Notes: generated from the letters alone by a model not told the origin. Positions 1-10,196 are shown, counted from the stretch's first letter. The stretch: 64,000 nucleotides of DNA from Cyclina sinensis (GCA_012932295.1 JAAONU010000014.1:2436501-2500500); one strand, 5' to 3'. Numbers and translations: made by a program.

Positions 1-75
1 GTATTTGCCGGTAAATACCGGTAAATACCACCGGCATGGAAAATACTCATATTTGCCGGCAATTTGCCAACCCTG
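1..75. mobile_element. Right terminus of a hAT-like element cut by the window edge
   Basis: The sequence ends at 75 with ...TTTGCCAACCCTG. Read on the minus strand this gives CAGGGTTGGCAAATTGCC, a terminus of the CAGGG-type common in hAT elements. Inside it are short repeats of CCGGTAAATA in both orientations, which resemble subterminal transposase-binding repeats. The rest of the element lies outside the window, so neither the other terminal repeat nor a target duplication can be checked (the first candidate 8 bp would be 76-83). The family assignment is inference from terminus style only. Confidence 0.4.
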
Positions 76-135
76 CTAGTTATATTTATTTCTTAAATGT
101 TTCATTATGAAAATAAGAAGACCCTGCATCTTTAC

Positions 136-894
136 TGTACTTTTGTTATCCTCACAAAACTAGACCAACAAAATATCAATTTATACAGTATATCAGATGT
201 TTCGTTATATATATCTGAATTCTATTACAGTCCTATTTAATACTCCTCCACCCCCCCCCCCCCGAAAAAAGGAAAAAAGAACAAAACAAAAAACAAAAAC
301 AAAAAAAAAGAAAAGAAAAAAAGCTGATTCGTCATGTGTTTGACCATTTCCTAAATTCTTGAATGAAAAATAATGATTCTTCTGAAAAAGTAGTAAAAAG
401 AGGCTCGATTAAAATTCTATAAATTAAGCTTACTTGTTTATGTCTTTTAATATTAATGATAAAATATAACAAACATGAGTGTCGATGTTTTAGTTTCATT
501 AGTCTTACTCTTTTCAGGAGAAAAAAAGGAAGAGCAGTATTATATTATAACAAAAAATTTATTGTTTTATGTCTCTGATCTCCTATAACTTTTAATAACT
601 AATATATTTTCTTGAGACAGATAAACCAAATGATACATAGTTTAATATCTAGTTTAATTCTTTGCGTTCAAGAACATTATGTATCTGTCATTTTCCTAGG
701 TATATATCTCGCTAGTTGCAAGTTTTTATTTGTAATTTCAACAATTTGTCATTTCTTCAGTATAATTATGAAAGTTTTTGATATTACATCTCAGGCCAAC
801 TTATAGCAGTTCATACGTTTTCTGTAGAGGTTTATTTAATCTAAGTTACTTCTTGGAAGGAAAGGTTTCATGTCAGGTAATACATTCTTAAATG
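136..894 (+). repeat. Segmental duplication, copy A part 1
   Basis: This stretch is collinear with 10197-11308. Shared landmarks in the same order include a block ending TGAATTCTATTACAGTC, GTTTAATTCTTTRCGTTCA, GCAAGTTTTTATTT, AGAGGTTTATTTAA and TACATTCTTAAATG. By eye it is roughly 65-75% similar with many small indels, so the duplication is old. No gene is visible; the 64-codon ORF here (612-806) falls in this noncoding alignment and is not conserved in copy B. Copy B has an extra repeat (10604-10830) that is absent here. Confidence 0.75.
240..323 (+). repeat. Poly-C followed by A/G low-complexity tract
   Basis: A run of 13 C (251-263) is followed by about 60 bases of nearly pure A/G with scattered C (AAAAAACAAAAAC-like). 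Such tracts arise by slippage and are prone to length errors in assembly. No coding or regulatory role can be read from it. Confidence 0.85.
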
Positions 895-1271
895 GAATTG
901 GATAACTTGAAATTCTGAAAAGTTAAAATATAGGCGATTTTGGTTTACTGGATTTACTTTACATTCACGATTGGCGTCATCTTACGACCGACCGTTTTAC
1001 ATATTACAATCAACAAAATAAATTAATGATCAAGACTTAGGTTCATAGATTTTTTAAAAGAAAAAATGTTCATGTAAAAGTTAAAATGTGTTTTGCTTTA
1101 GACACACCAGTATTTGTGTATATATGTATTTATCTACCCGTAACAGCTCAATTCAAAATCAAGTGAAAATCAAATGTGTAGAATAAAGTCAACGTGACAT
1201 GAGCAGGTTTTAATTTGATTATATATTTGAATCATCTGTTACAATATAGAACTGATTAGTGTGAAGAATCT
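895..1271. other. No gene; boundary zone upstream of the Tc1-like element
   Basis: AT-rich sequence between the end of the recognisable duplication and the first transposase codon. The 5' terminal inverted repeat of the Tc1-like element should lie in this stretch, but I could not match an inverted counterpart downstream of 5050. It is either decayed or outside what can be seen by eye. Confidence 0.5.
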
Positions 1272-1448
1272 ATGATGCCTAGAAGACACATGTCGGAGGC
1301 TGAGGCAGCCAGATCAGTCGGTCGTCTGCTGGCTGGGCAAACGCAGCGCGAGGTGGCCGATGAGCATGGTGTTAGCCAAAGTGTTATCCAACGACTTTGG
1401 CGAACGTACCTGGACACGGGCGCCGTCGCCAGACGTCATCAGAGTTGA
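1272..1448 (+). pseudogene. Tc1-like transposase, N-terminal helix-turn-helix fragment
   Basis: ATG at 1272 opens a 58-codon frame (MMPRRHMSEAEAARSVGRLL..., then EVADEHGVSQSVIQRLWRTY) ending in TGA at 1446-1448. This is the paired-like/HTH DNA-binding start of a Tc1/mariner transposase: a helix with GQTQREVADEHGVS followed by the recognition helix QSVIQRLW. In intact relatives the protein continues without a break through a basic linker. Here the continuation lies in another frame, so a frameshift near 1440 inactivates the gene. GC content is visibly higher than in the surroundings, as expected for an inserted coding sequence. Confidence 0.85.
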
Positions 1449-1907
1449 CGTCCAAGGCCAACATCTGCTCGGTAAGACCGTGCCATCGTGTCCTGGCTAA
1501 ACGCCATAGGTTTGACTCGGCTGTTGCTTTAAATAGAGACTTTCAAACTGCTTCCGGTGTTCGAATCTCGGCACAAACATATCGCAACAGATTCCACGAC
1601 GCTAATTTACGTGCTCGCTGTCCTGTGGTACGTCCTTCTTTAACGCCAAGACACCGTGCGGCCCGTCTGGAGTTTGCCAGAGATCACGTTAATTGGCAAC
1701 CCAGGCACTTCCGTAAGGTGCTATTCACCGACGAGTCCAAATTTTGCCTTGACTTCCATGATGGAACTCGGCGTGAATGGCGCCAGCGTGATGAGCGCTT
1801 CCGCGAGTGTTGCAAATCCGAACATGACAAGTTTGGTAGTGGCTGTGTTATTGTTTGGGCGTGCATTTCTTACGACGGGCGTACAGACCTTCACGTGTTT
1901 GTTATTA
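1449..1907 (+). pseudogene. Tc1-like transposase, middle part with first catalytic Asp
   Basis: An open frame running from about 1397 to 1927 covers the second DNA-binding region and the start of the DDE nuclease core. It contains LTPRHRAARLEFARDHVNW, then VLFTDESKF with the first catalytic aspartate (codon 1730-1732), then GCVIVWACISYDGRTDLHVF. It breaks at the TA dinucleotide 1906-1907, where a TIR-bounded element is inserted; the last codons before the stop are encoded by that element's terminal repeat. The transposase resumes at 4656. Inference: a once autonomous Tc1-like transposon, now dead through frameshifts and insertion. Confidence 0.85.
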
Positions 1908-2165
1908 CCGCTTGCAAAACTGAATAGAGTTTACACTGTTAGGTAAGGAATGAGACTGCTCTCTTCACCTGTCAAAATTCATTTAGAGCGCCGCCCAATG
2001 TGTTTTTTTTCAAAATCCACCTTTTGTCAAAAGTGTCATTCTAGTGTGCGAAATGGTAAAAGCGGTTAGGAAAAAAATGAATGAAGATTTCTGGTAGCAA
2101 CGCAGCGACAATTATGACACAGCAACTTTGGCGCCGCCCAGGCACACTTTTCTGGCTGCGGGTAG

Positions 2166-3991
2166 ATTGCAAGACGCAGTTTTATTTCACTATTTAACGT
2201 AATTTTCGAATCTGGGTTTATACCGTCTGTATGGTCACAAGGCATAATCATACCGATTTATAAAGGTAATGGTGACATAAATAACCCTTTTAACTACCGA
2301 CCTATAACTTTACTTAGTTGTGTAAGCAAGCTGTTTACATCAGTCGTAAATCGTAGGCTAAATAAATTCCTAAAAATAAATAATATAATGGAAGAAAACC
2401 AAGCAGGCTTTAGAAGTAATTACTCAACATTGGATCACATATTTGCGTTAAATTCAATTATTGAAATATTAAGAAAACAAAAGAAAAAGGTATTCTGTCT
2501 GTTTGTAGACTTTGCTAAAGCTTTGACTCTCTGTGGAGAATAGGTTTATGGCAGAAATTATTGCATTATGGTATTAATGGTAAATTTTTAATGTTAGTAA
2601 GAAATATGTACTTAAATATTAAGTCATGTGTATCCAGGGATGGGCAAAAATCAGCTTTCTTTGAATGTAATTGTGGAGTTAGACAAGGGGAAAATCTTTC
2701 CCCGGTGCTTTTTGCTCTTTATTTAAACGACCTCGAAACGTATTTAGAAAGTAAAGGTGACACTGGAATACAGTTAAAGGATATAGAAGATCAGTTAGTG
2801 GTTTTTCTCAAAATTTCTATCTTATTGTATGCAGATGACACTGTATTAATTGCCGATGACCCTAGCGAATTACAGAATGGCATAAATGATTTTGTACAAT
2901 ACTGTAATATTTGGAATCTTAATATTAACAAAAGCAAAACCAAAGTCCTTATATTAGGCTCAAGAAATGATGAAAATTACTCATTTAAAATTGAAAATAC
3001 ACAAATAGAAAATGTCGCTGCTTACAAACATTTGGGCACATTTTTTACTAAATCGGGGAGTTCCCTCTCAACGAGAAAACACCTGTTACAACAAGCAAGG
3101 AAAGCCCTCCATTTACTTTATAAAATAACATGCAATCTAAATATACCGGTAGACCTTGTTTTTAAATTATATGATAACACGATTTTACCAATTCTTACTT
3201 ACTCATCAGAAATATGGGCTTATGAAAATACAGACATGTTAGAAAAATTACATTGTGCATTTTTAAGAAAAACCCTTTATCTTAAGAAGAGTACCCCACT
3301 TTATATGGTATATGGGGAATCGGGTAGATATCCCATCGATTTAGAAATTAAAAGTAGAATGATAGGTTTTTGGATAAGACTTATAACAGGTAATCAAAAT
3401 AAAAATACATATAAAGTATATCAGTATATGTGCAATCTTCCAAACTTTAGTTCTAAATGGATTGAAAAAATAAAATCTATACTAAATGAAACGGGTAACT
3501 ACGAACTATGATTTAATCAAAATAACGCCCTCGATAAAACAGCTAAAGTAAAAATTAAACAAAATCTCATATCAAAATAAACAACATTGGCATGCTTCTT
3601 TAAGAGAGTCTTATAAAGGTAAAAATTACTCTGTTTTTAAAACGGAATTAGAATTGGAAAAGTATATATTATTACTAAGAAAAAGAAGACTATATCAGTT
3701 TAATAAAATTCAGAACTTGTAACCATCACTTACCTGTCGAAACAGGTAGATGGCTCGGTATAATATATTCAAACAGAAAATGTTTAAAATGTAATTTAAA
3801 TGAAGTTGGTGATGAACTACATTATTTATTGAAATGTCCTTTTTTGATAATGCCAGAAAAAAATATATAAAAAAATTTATTATACAAGACCAAATAAATT
3901 TAAGTTTAAAGAGTTATTATGCAGTACCAATATGAAACACTTACAAAGACTAAACAAATTTGTTAAAATATTGCTTAACAACATCAGGTAA
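2166..3991 (+). pseudogene. LINE ORF2 remnant: reverse transcriptase plus CCHC-like knuckle
   Basis: The frame is open from 2166 and reads LFNVIFESG, IIIPIYKGNGD, NYRPITLLSCVSKLF, NQAGFRSNYSTLDHI and FCLFVDFAKA, all standard RT blocks. A one-base loss near 2523 shifts the frame. The next frame (2561-3511, 316 codons) has GVRQGENLSPVLFALYLNDL (codons 39-58) and the catalytic YADD (90-93). A TGA at 3509-3511 probably replaces a Trp codon. Further shifts near 3583 and 3711 lead to a C-x2-C-x9-H-x4-C motif (3781-3837) and a natural-looking stop at 3989-3991. At least four lesions make this copy dead. The clade was not assigned. Confidence 0.85.
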
Positions 3992-4514
3992 CCACATTTA
4001 GTTTTCTTATATGTTGTTTGTTTGCAACTATTTGACACACCTGTTTTGGTTACATGTATTTCTTTCTAAGACACACTGACCTAGATTATCTTTTAATCTG
4101 CACGTGATACTCAGTGAATTGTGAAATCTTACCGCCCCCGCTCTTATTTTATATTGTCTGTCAGATAGAAATCGTGACATAGAAAATAAGTTTGTTTAGC
4201 CCGGGGAAAAAAAAAAGGCCTACTGTATCGGCAAACTCGGTTAAAACTGGGCATTGACCCCCCGCCCCCTCTCATCGCACACACCTCCATAATCTCTGTA
4301 TGACTAAAACTAAATCGATAGTGTGCCTTCTTTTTCTGTTTCTCCTTTTTTTCCTGGTATTGTTTTTCTTTTCAAATAAGGAATATGGTGTTGTATAATT
4401 CATGTCACGTTTGAAGTATCAGCGTTATGTTTAGTTATATGAATCGTTATACTCATTAGTGTTAACATGTATAACATATTGAGTGAAATAAAGTTTTTGT
4501 TCTGTTCTGTTCTG
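2166..4514 (+). mobile_element. Decayed non-LTR (LINE) retrotransposon, 5'-truncated, with TTCTG tail
   Basis: Contains reverse transcriptase and C-terminal zinc-knuckle coding remnants (see the entry 2166-3991). A roughly 500-bp 3' UTR follows, with AATAAA at 4487-4492, then three perfect copies of TTCTG (4500-4514) as the 3' tail. Short tandem tails of this kind replace poly(A) in several LINE clades. No endonuclease domain is visible upstream, so the copy is 5'-truncated. The exact 5' end and target duplication were not found. It lies wholly inside the TIR element 1908-4655, so it inserted into that element or was present in its progenitor. Confidence 0.8.
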
Positions 4515-4655
4515 ACAGGTATACATGCAAAAACAGTCGTCTCGCTGTAATTTGATGATCAGTTAAGTGACAGGTTAAGCTACTGAAATAAACATCAAAA
4601 GGTCACTTTTTACCACGTTCCGAATACATGAAACTCTAGTCAGTTTTGCAACCGG

Positions 4656-5050
4656 TAGTTACGGCACAGTTACTGCTAGACGTTATATTGACGAGATTCT
4701 CCGACCTCTCGTCATTCCATATGCTGATGCAAGAATTCGTGTTAATGGACGACAATGCTACAGATCACCGTGCAAGAATCGTCAATCAGTACCTTGACTA
4801 CCAAGGTGTTGAACGTATGGAATGGCCAGCTAGGTCTCCAGACATGACCTCAATAGAACATGCCTTGGACATGCTGCAGCGCCGTGTTTCCGCACGACAA
4901 CGTCAGCCGTCAACCAGAAATGAGCTGGGAGCTGCTCCTACTGAGGAATGCTTTCACATACCACAAAAGAACATCAAAAAACTCATACGCAGCTTCCAAA
5001 CCCGTGTCAAAGAGGTTATCCGAGCACGAGGAGGTCATACACGTTTCTAA
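4656..5050 (+). pseudogene. Tc1-like transposase, C-terminal catalytic part
   Basis: Resumes the transposase after the insertion. The first codons (GTVTARRYIDEILRPLVIPY) are in the frame that joins to 1449-1907. A frameshift near 4735 moves the rest to the frame ending at 5050. That part has LMDDNATDHRARIVNQYL and ERMEWPARSPDMTSIEHALD. The second catalytic Asp (in DDNA) and the third acidic residue, Glu of IEH, are 34 residues apart, the DD34E spacing of Tc1. It ends ...EVIRARGGHTRF, the usual Tc1-like C-terminus. All three catalytic residues survive but are split over three frames and two loci. Confidence 0.9.
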
Positions 5051-5894
5051 AATTTAACTGGTTTCCATATTTCTTATGATAAGCCATTGTGTTTACAGCA
5101 CCCACCAAGTCTCAAACACTTTAAAACTGATAGGGGTTTTCTTTGAGGATTAATCGTGCTACTGTGTTTGTGAAACACATATTACTTTTTGTTTAAATTG
5201 GTCACAGATATAATGGATTTTTGTTATAAACTTCAACAAGTAAAAAATGTATGTCTTTAAGAACTGCTGTCATAAGTCCTTGACCCTTAATTTCTTTTGT
5301 TGAGTGTATTGATTACTTATTAAAGAACTCTATATCATCTTTTAAAAATGAGTTTCAATTTTTTAAAGCGTTCTCTTTTGGTGATCATGATACTTAAACG
5401 TCGTTTGAATTTCATTTATTTTTTTCATATATTTCTTTCATTACGAATTTCTTGTAACAGTACTCTTTCAACAGAACATAACGTTCTCAAAGTGGTATTT
5501 TAACAGAACCCCTCGATCAAACGTAAGGGAATATTGCATGTTGAATAAGAAATGTCAGACTGTATTAATTTTTGAAAAAAAATGAATATATATCATAGAT
5601 TTATTTAAATTAATAAAAATAAAACATGCAAATATGTATACATTTTTTTTAAATTTCGACAAAAATAGCATCCGCATATTATTATATGTAACTTGTTAAC
5701 AGGGACAGTCCTATCTCATAATATAGGTTATATAATTGTGCATAATTTTTTTTTCAATAAAGAAAGTTTCTTTTTTAATAGAGAATTATTGTAATTTAAT
5801 GTATAATTACTGCAGCCGCCCTTAGTATTCAAAAGTCTACGTTCTCCTGATTGAGAAGTAAATACATTTTTAGCATCTAATTTCTATTTCCATC
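5051..5894. other. No gene seen
   Basis: AT-rich sequence downstream of the Tc1-like remnant. No open frame of note, tandem array or recognisable transposon end. The right terminal repeat of the Tc1-like element is expected here but was not identified. Confidence 0.5.
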
Positions 5895-6178
5895 TCCTTT
5901 ATTTTATTTATCGTCGGTACTGGATGCCCTAATGACCGACACACCTGAAGTTTGTTATTCTAGATTGTGGGGCATAGTGCATGATACAGAAAAAATCCAA
6001 TTTCAGGGACACCCTGGTTCATTTTTATGCTCATTGTATAGATCTGATACATGGGAACTCGTTTTAACGGCTTTTTTGAAAGACAAGTAGTAAATTTGGT
6101 GAAGGAGCAGGGGATCGAACTGGCAACCACTGGTTTACTTGTCCAGCGCGTTACGACTGGACCACTTATCCGTTCCTA
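5895..6178 (-). mobile_element. tRNA-derived SINE (head at right)
   Basis: On the minus strand the right end reads like a tRNA. A perfect Pol III A-box match (TGGTCCAGTCG, 6154-6164) is followed by a B-box core GTTCGATCC (6112-6120) at the usual spacing. A non-tRNA body follows toward 5895 and contains GCATAGTGCATGATACAG (plus-strand reading). The same body, without the tRNA head, recurs at 52061-52205. The anticodon and T-stem pairings are imperfect, so this is a SINE head and not a functional tRNA gene. Confidence 0.7.
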
Positions 6179-6342
6179 GAAATCAATAATTTTACTATAT
6201 TAATCAGATGTCTTTATCCCACCCCCACCCCTAAAAAGTATAAATTAACAACTATATTGTTTTATACGACACTGTTTTGACAAATTCTGAAATCTTAATG
6301 TAGCTGGCACTTGCAGACACATACAATTTGCATACCAAGTTT

Positions 6343-7985
6343 GTTTAAGGGTTTTCAGATTATTTGATTACATAGCTGGTTTGTTTTTCTAGATGTAAAA
6401 AAAATGTTACAATGATGTTATTTTCATCTTCAAAGTTATTTCGAGCTCCCTTAATGTACGAATCAGTTAATATCTTTAGTTTATTTTTATTATGTCTAAT
6501 ATCCTCAAATGAAGATTCAGTTTTAACAGTTTCTGTATCTTATGCAGGGATTTAATACTTAAAATATCATAATATCACGTAAGTCTCACAAATCGACTAA
6601 AACTTTACACAGACACATTAATGAGTTCAAACTAAAAGTGGGGTGAAGTTTTTTTTTCTGAGTAATTAAAAAGCAAATTATTCGAACATATTATTCTAAA
6701 TATTCTAATGTGAATATATTTGAGAAAAAAAGATGATGAAAACCCATTTCAGAAGCAGAAGCAAATCTCTGATTAAATTGGAATTGCAAAACAGTACAGC
6801 AAAGCGTGATCAAAACAATCACACTTACAACATTTTAGCATATTGAAAAAATATGAAGCGTATAAATGATAAATTTCTCTTATCACGTACACTTTAACGG
6901 CTTCTCATATATCCAAACATAAAAATCTAAATCTAAATTTCTCAAAGCTACGGTTGTTTAATTTATTTATGTATTTATTTATTTCTTGCAGAATTACAGT
7001 ATCAATGCTTAATAGACTTTTCAGGGAAAGAATTACTGTCTTGTTATAGGAAAAATATACACTGTATTTCTGTGTTCAAAACCTGTACGACTGTTCTTTT
7101 TATAAGACAATTTTACAACTTATTTCTTCGTCCAAAATCGATAAAATAAACTGGGCGAAATAAAACTTACGCTTTATCAAATAAAACACTATCATGGTTG
7201 AATGATTTACATATAAATGATTTATAAAAAATGAATTTTATTTAAAAGAAAGCCATCTCATATATTTTTATATAAAACATCTCACAGGACTTTGATGTGT
7301 ATTTTAGTATTCTAAAATTTATGCAAGAAAAAGAAATATCACCTTGTATTACATTTCTTGTCTATAACACCGTTAAATTATAATATACTGTTGTGAAAAT
7401 TGTCTACGAAAGATTTTTATAGGGTTAATCTCTTCTTTCTTTGTGCCTTTCTGGTCCCTTAATTATTCTGATACAGTAATATGTACTAGGAAAAACAGTG
7501 TAAAATGTAAATTACAATACGTAGAGTGAATGTGTTAATATAGAATCACATCTAGTGTCTTTACGCACTACGAAAATGTATACGATTTAATATTTTAAGT
7601 TTGATTAGTTATACACCAATACCCAGACTTTGCGTCTTAGTTTAAGATGCCGAGATGAAACGTACATGTCAGATGAAATTGTTTACTGTAATACCTAAAA
7701 GTTGTATTGCTGCAACCTGAATGCTAGAGAATTACAAATCAAACATTTCTTTTAGAGAATATGGTTTTACTTTACACGGCAACTAAACACTTAGCAACCC
7801 TCGATGTACAAACCCATTACATATATTTACCAATCACCATCCTTGTTTTCTCTGTGAAGCTACTAGTATATCTTACCCGTTTCTTACGACATTGTCGATG
7901 TTTCTATTAAAAATATCAATAAACAACGAAACAAAGTAAAATGTTTATGTAATACGCTAATACTATTTGCTTTCAGTTATACTGT
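6343..7985 (+). repeat. Segmental duplication, copy A part 2
   Basis: Collinear with 11612-12590 and then, after an insertion in copy B, with 15540-16045. Clear anchors are GATTAAATTGGAATTGCAAA, AAGCGTATAAATGAT, the TGTCTATAACACC block, and AACAAAGT...GTTTATGTAATAC near the right end. Similarity is about 70% by eye with many indels. No open reading frame is shared between the copies, so this is noncoding flank of the duplicated GPCR locus. Copy A lacks the 3-kb insertion present in copy B at 12590-15540. Confidence 0.8.
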
Positions 7986-7989
7986 AACC

Positions 7990-8100
7990 AACCGACAATC
8001 TGCATTTGTACCACGTGACCGTCCAATATATTCCCGTATTGGATCCAAAAAAATATATATTAATTTCATATTGGATGGTTGGGTACATGTGCACTAAACG
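7990..8100. repeat. Short imperfect inverted repeat sharing the TATATTCCCGTATTG motif
   Basis: CCAACC...TTTGTACC at the left is mirrored by GGTTGGGTACATGTGC at the right, around GTCCAATATATTCCCGTATT. The same internal motif recurs in the hairpin unit at 8375-8514 (GTCCAAATATATTCCCGTA), so both belong to one small foldback family. They sit at the point where copy A loses the 3' end of the duplicated GPCR locus. Confidence 0.55.
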
Positions 8101-8264
8101 ATGCTAGTCTTGTTTCCGATTTCAATCTCTAACGAATTAAAGACCGGGAACCATGCGTGTATAAAGACGCTTGTTAATATATGTCTAAAACTGCTTGTAA
8201 AGCGTCTAGCTGACCAGGAAGCGTTGTTTTGTTTTGACAGAAGTCAAAATGTTGACAGATGAAG

Positions 8265-8342
8265 AAATTTCTGACAGGTGGTAGTGGTGGCGGTTTTGGT
8301 GGTGATGTTGATGGTGGCTTTGTTGGGGATGATGATGATGTA
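8265..8342 (+). repeat. GGT/GAT-rich cryptic simple repeat
   Basis: Imperfect trinucleotide-like run (GGTGGTAGTGGTGGCGGTTT..., then GATGATGATGATG). Read in reverse it gives a proline/serine-rich 71-codon ORF that is only a by-product of the repeat. Confidence 0.8.
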
Positions 8343-8374
8343 TATTTCAAATTAAAAGAAAGATATATAATAAA

Positions 8375-8514
8375 AAGGTTATTATACATTTAACTCGTAC
8401 ACATCTTGAAAAGTCATATTGGACTCGCCTATCGGCTCGTCCAATATGACTTTTCAAGCTGTGTACTCGTCCAAATATATTCCCGTATTGTACAGTTAAA
8501 TGTATAATAACCTT
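8375..8514. repeat. 140-bp composite hairpin (MITE-like foldback)
   Basis: Two nested inverted repeats. The outer 21-bp arms at 8375-8395 and 8494-8514 are perfect complements and contain GGTTATTATACATTTAAC. The inner 20-bp arms at 8405-8424 and 8439-8458 are also perfect and contain TTGAAAAGTCATATTGG, around a 14-bp loop. The right side carries about 30 bp more than the left, including the TATATTCCCGTATTG motif shared with 7990-8100. No coding content. A transcript would fold into a strong stem-loop. Confidence 0.85.
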
Positions 8515-8522
8515 ATAATATT

Positions 8523-8640
8523 GCGATGAAGCATTTAGTCGTCTACATCTTTTTTAAACAAAAATGTACTCAATGATGTACATCAAACCTCTGGTATAAT
8601 GCAAAGTACCGAAATTCCATAAAACAATAGAATAATGGTA
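8523..8640 (-). pseudogene. GPCR pseudogene fragment (TM7 and start of C-tail), copy A
   Basis: Matches 16238-16367, the part of the intact receptor gene that encodes TM7 and the following basic tail. Shared stretches include GATGAAGCATTTAGTCGTCTA and ACCTCTGGTATAAT. On the minus strand it still reads YYTRGLMY and RRLNASS, as in the intact protein. A one-base deletion ahead of YYTRGL and a net loss of about 12 bases after it, with a stop, break the frame. Everything upstream (TM1-TM6) is missing; similarity stops near 8640. The flanking noncoding duplication (6343-7985) confirms that this is the same locus in the other copy and not a processed insertion. Confidence 0.85.
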
Positions 8641-10196
8641 TTCTGATCACTTATCCTTCACTTTTTATTTGTTTCAACTTCATTGTTGTATAAGAATTAT
8701 TTACACTGTCCGTAAATATTAATAATTTTTACATAAAACATGTTCACTTACAATAATTTGATAGATTTCTTTCTCAGCTTTACTGTGAGCAAATTGTTAG
8801 AAGTGTTATATTCTGATATACCAAAATGTCACTTTATTTTTTGTTTTATTTTTAATTTTTAATAACTGCTAAATTTCAACAATAAAACAAATATTTGATA
8901 AAGCAATTGTTTTAATTCAAAGAGTTGATATCATTGTTTTCCAAGAAAGGTGATAATATTATTGTTTTAGACGAATGTATCAAATATCTTATAATAATCT
9001 GAAAATTAATGACTATAGAGAGAGTATTTAAGACAGCTATTTGATTAATTTGCTTTGTTCTGCATTCAGAACTTTCTTTCACACGCACAGGAGAATCAAT
9101 GTTATTTTCCTTTTCTGCAGATTTCAGTTGGATATAAATAAGGTCTTTCTAAGCAAGACATAAATTATCACTAACCAACAAGGTCACTCGACATTTTGAA
9201 ACCAAGTTTTGTGACAACATCACATTTAGTACAAATACTTCAGGAATAAATTCACAGTTAATTATAGCTTAAGAACTTCGATCTGCCCGTTATAAATAAA
9301 TAATCTACATTGTTCTTTTAAGCATTCTTAAGCGCCACATATCAGACAGTTACCTGATAGAATATCGCCTTCAACTGCCAACTACCAACCAGCTTCGTAG
9401 TCATAAATTATCTTGTGAACGCAAAACTTTACACGATTTTTGAGGGATTTTCATCATATTTTGCAGTTTTTGAAGATGCTGTAAAAATTGCTCAAATTGT
9501 CTATACCTAATGGATTGCGGTAAAACCTAATAAATTAATATATAAATATATCAAAAATAACATTTTTAATTATCAAAAGACAATATGTAAATGAGAATTA
9601 CATTCTGATAAAAACTATAAAGTAATCAATATTTAAACGTGATTGTTAAGTCCGATTTTTTATATGTTATAGTCTGCACAAAAATGGTCTTCCATACATG
9701 TTTGTTACTATGACTTGATCTGATTTATTCTTTACGTTTTGTATGCATGCACAATGGTCTTTACTGTTTTACAGGCTTTTCTTTGCTATAACATGTTTAT
9801 TTCATTTTATGCTATTTTGTAGGAAGGTCCGGTACAATAATTGAACAACGCAATGCTAGTTTGTACTTTTTGATGAAAGGAAGTTACAATTGTACATTCT
9901 TTTTGTGTATTCGGATAAATAATGATAAAGTGTTATTGTATTTCTGTTTGCTGGGTCATTGTAATGTCACAACACATGTGCACTAAAAACAATAATAGTA
10001 TTAATCCTTCCAACCATATTTTGTAAATTGAATTTATTATCTTTAGACCTTATATCATAACGCCATTAACAACACTAAAAACTTTACAACAATCACAGGT
10101 TTTAACAAGTTTTGAATATTAAAAAAACTATTCAGTTACTTTTAGTTCTTAAATAATTCATGGTCATGATTAAAATAAAAGCCTTATCATCGTTAT
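8641..10196. other. No gene seen between the duplication copies
   Basis: AT-rich unique-looking sequence. I see no ORF above noise, no tandem array and no receptor coding remnant. If copy A once held the full receptor, its TM1-TM6 region should begin here, but no such remnant is recognisable. Confidence 0.55.

Larger units (their letters stand above)
1908..4655. mobile_element. TA-flanked, TIR-bounded DNA element inserted in the Tc1-like transposase
   Basis: The two ends are inverted copies of about 25 bp differing at two positions; both contain TTGCAAAACTGA followed by TAGAGTTT after one variable base. TA dinucleotides flank both ends (1906-1907 and 4656-4657), as expected for Tc1/mariner-type integration. 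Ignoring the element and one TA joins the host transposase in frame across the site (...DLHVF-VI-SYGTVTARRYID), which is strong support for the boundaries. The interior carries no transposase of its own; most of it is a decayed LINE. The element is therefore non-autonomous or gutted. The superfamily is inferred from target site and TIRs only. Confidence 0.8.

Noticed and set aside
1656..1946. Overlapping ORFs in other frames of the transposase (1656-1946, 1684-1866 minus, 4860-5057)
   Set aside because: Shadow frames of the GC-richer Tc1-like coding region.
2066..2251. Minus-strand ORF in the TIR element
   Set aside because: Overlaps the start of the LINE reverse transcriptase frame on the plus strand; no motif of its own.
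6106..6178. Possible functional tRNA gene (also 13832-13905, 38366-38423, 59351-59430)
   Set aside because: Promoter boxes are present but acceptor, anticodon or T-stem pairing is broken and SINE bodies or TIRs adjoin; treated as tRNA-derived SINE heads.
8174..8389. 71-codon proline/serine-rich ORF on the minus strand
   Set aside because: Produced by the GGT/GAT simple repeat; no other support.
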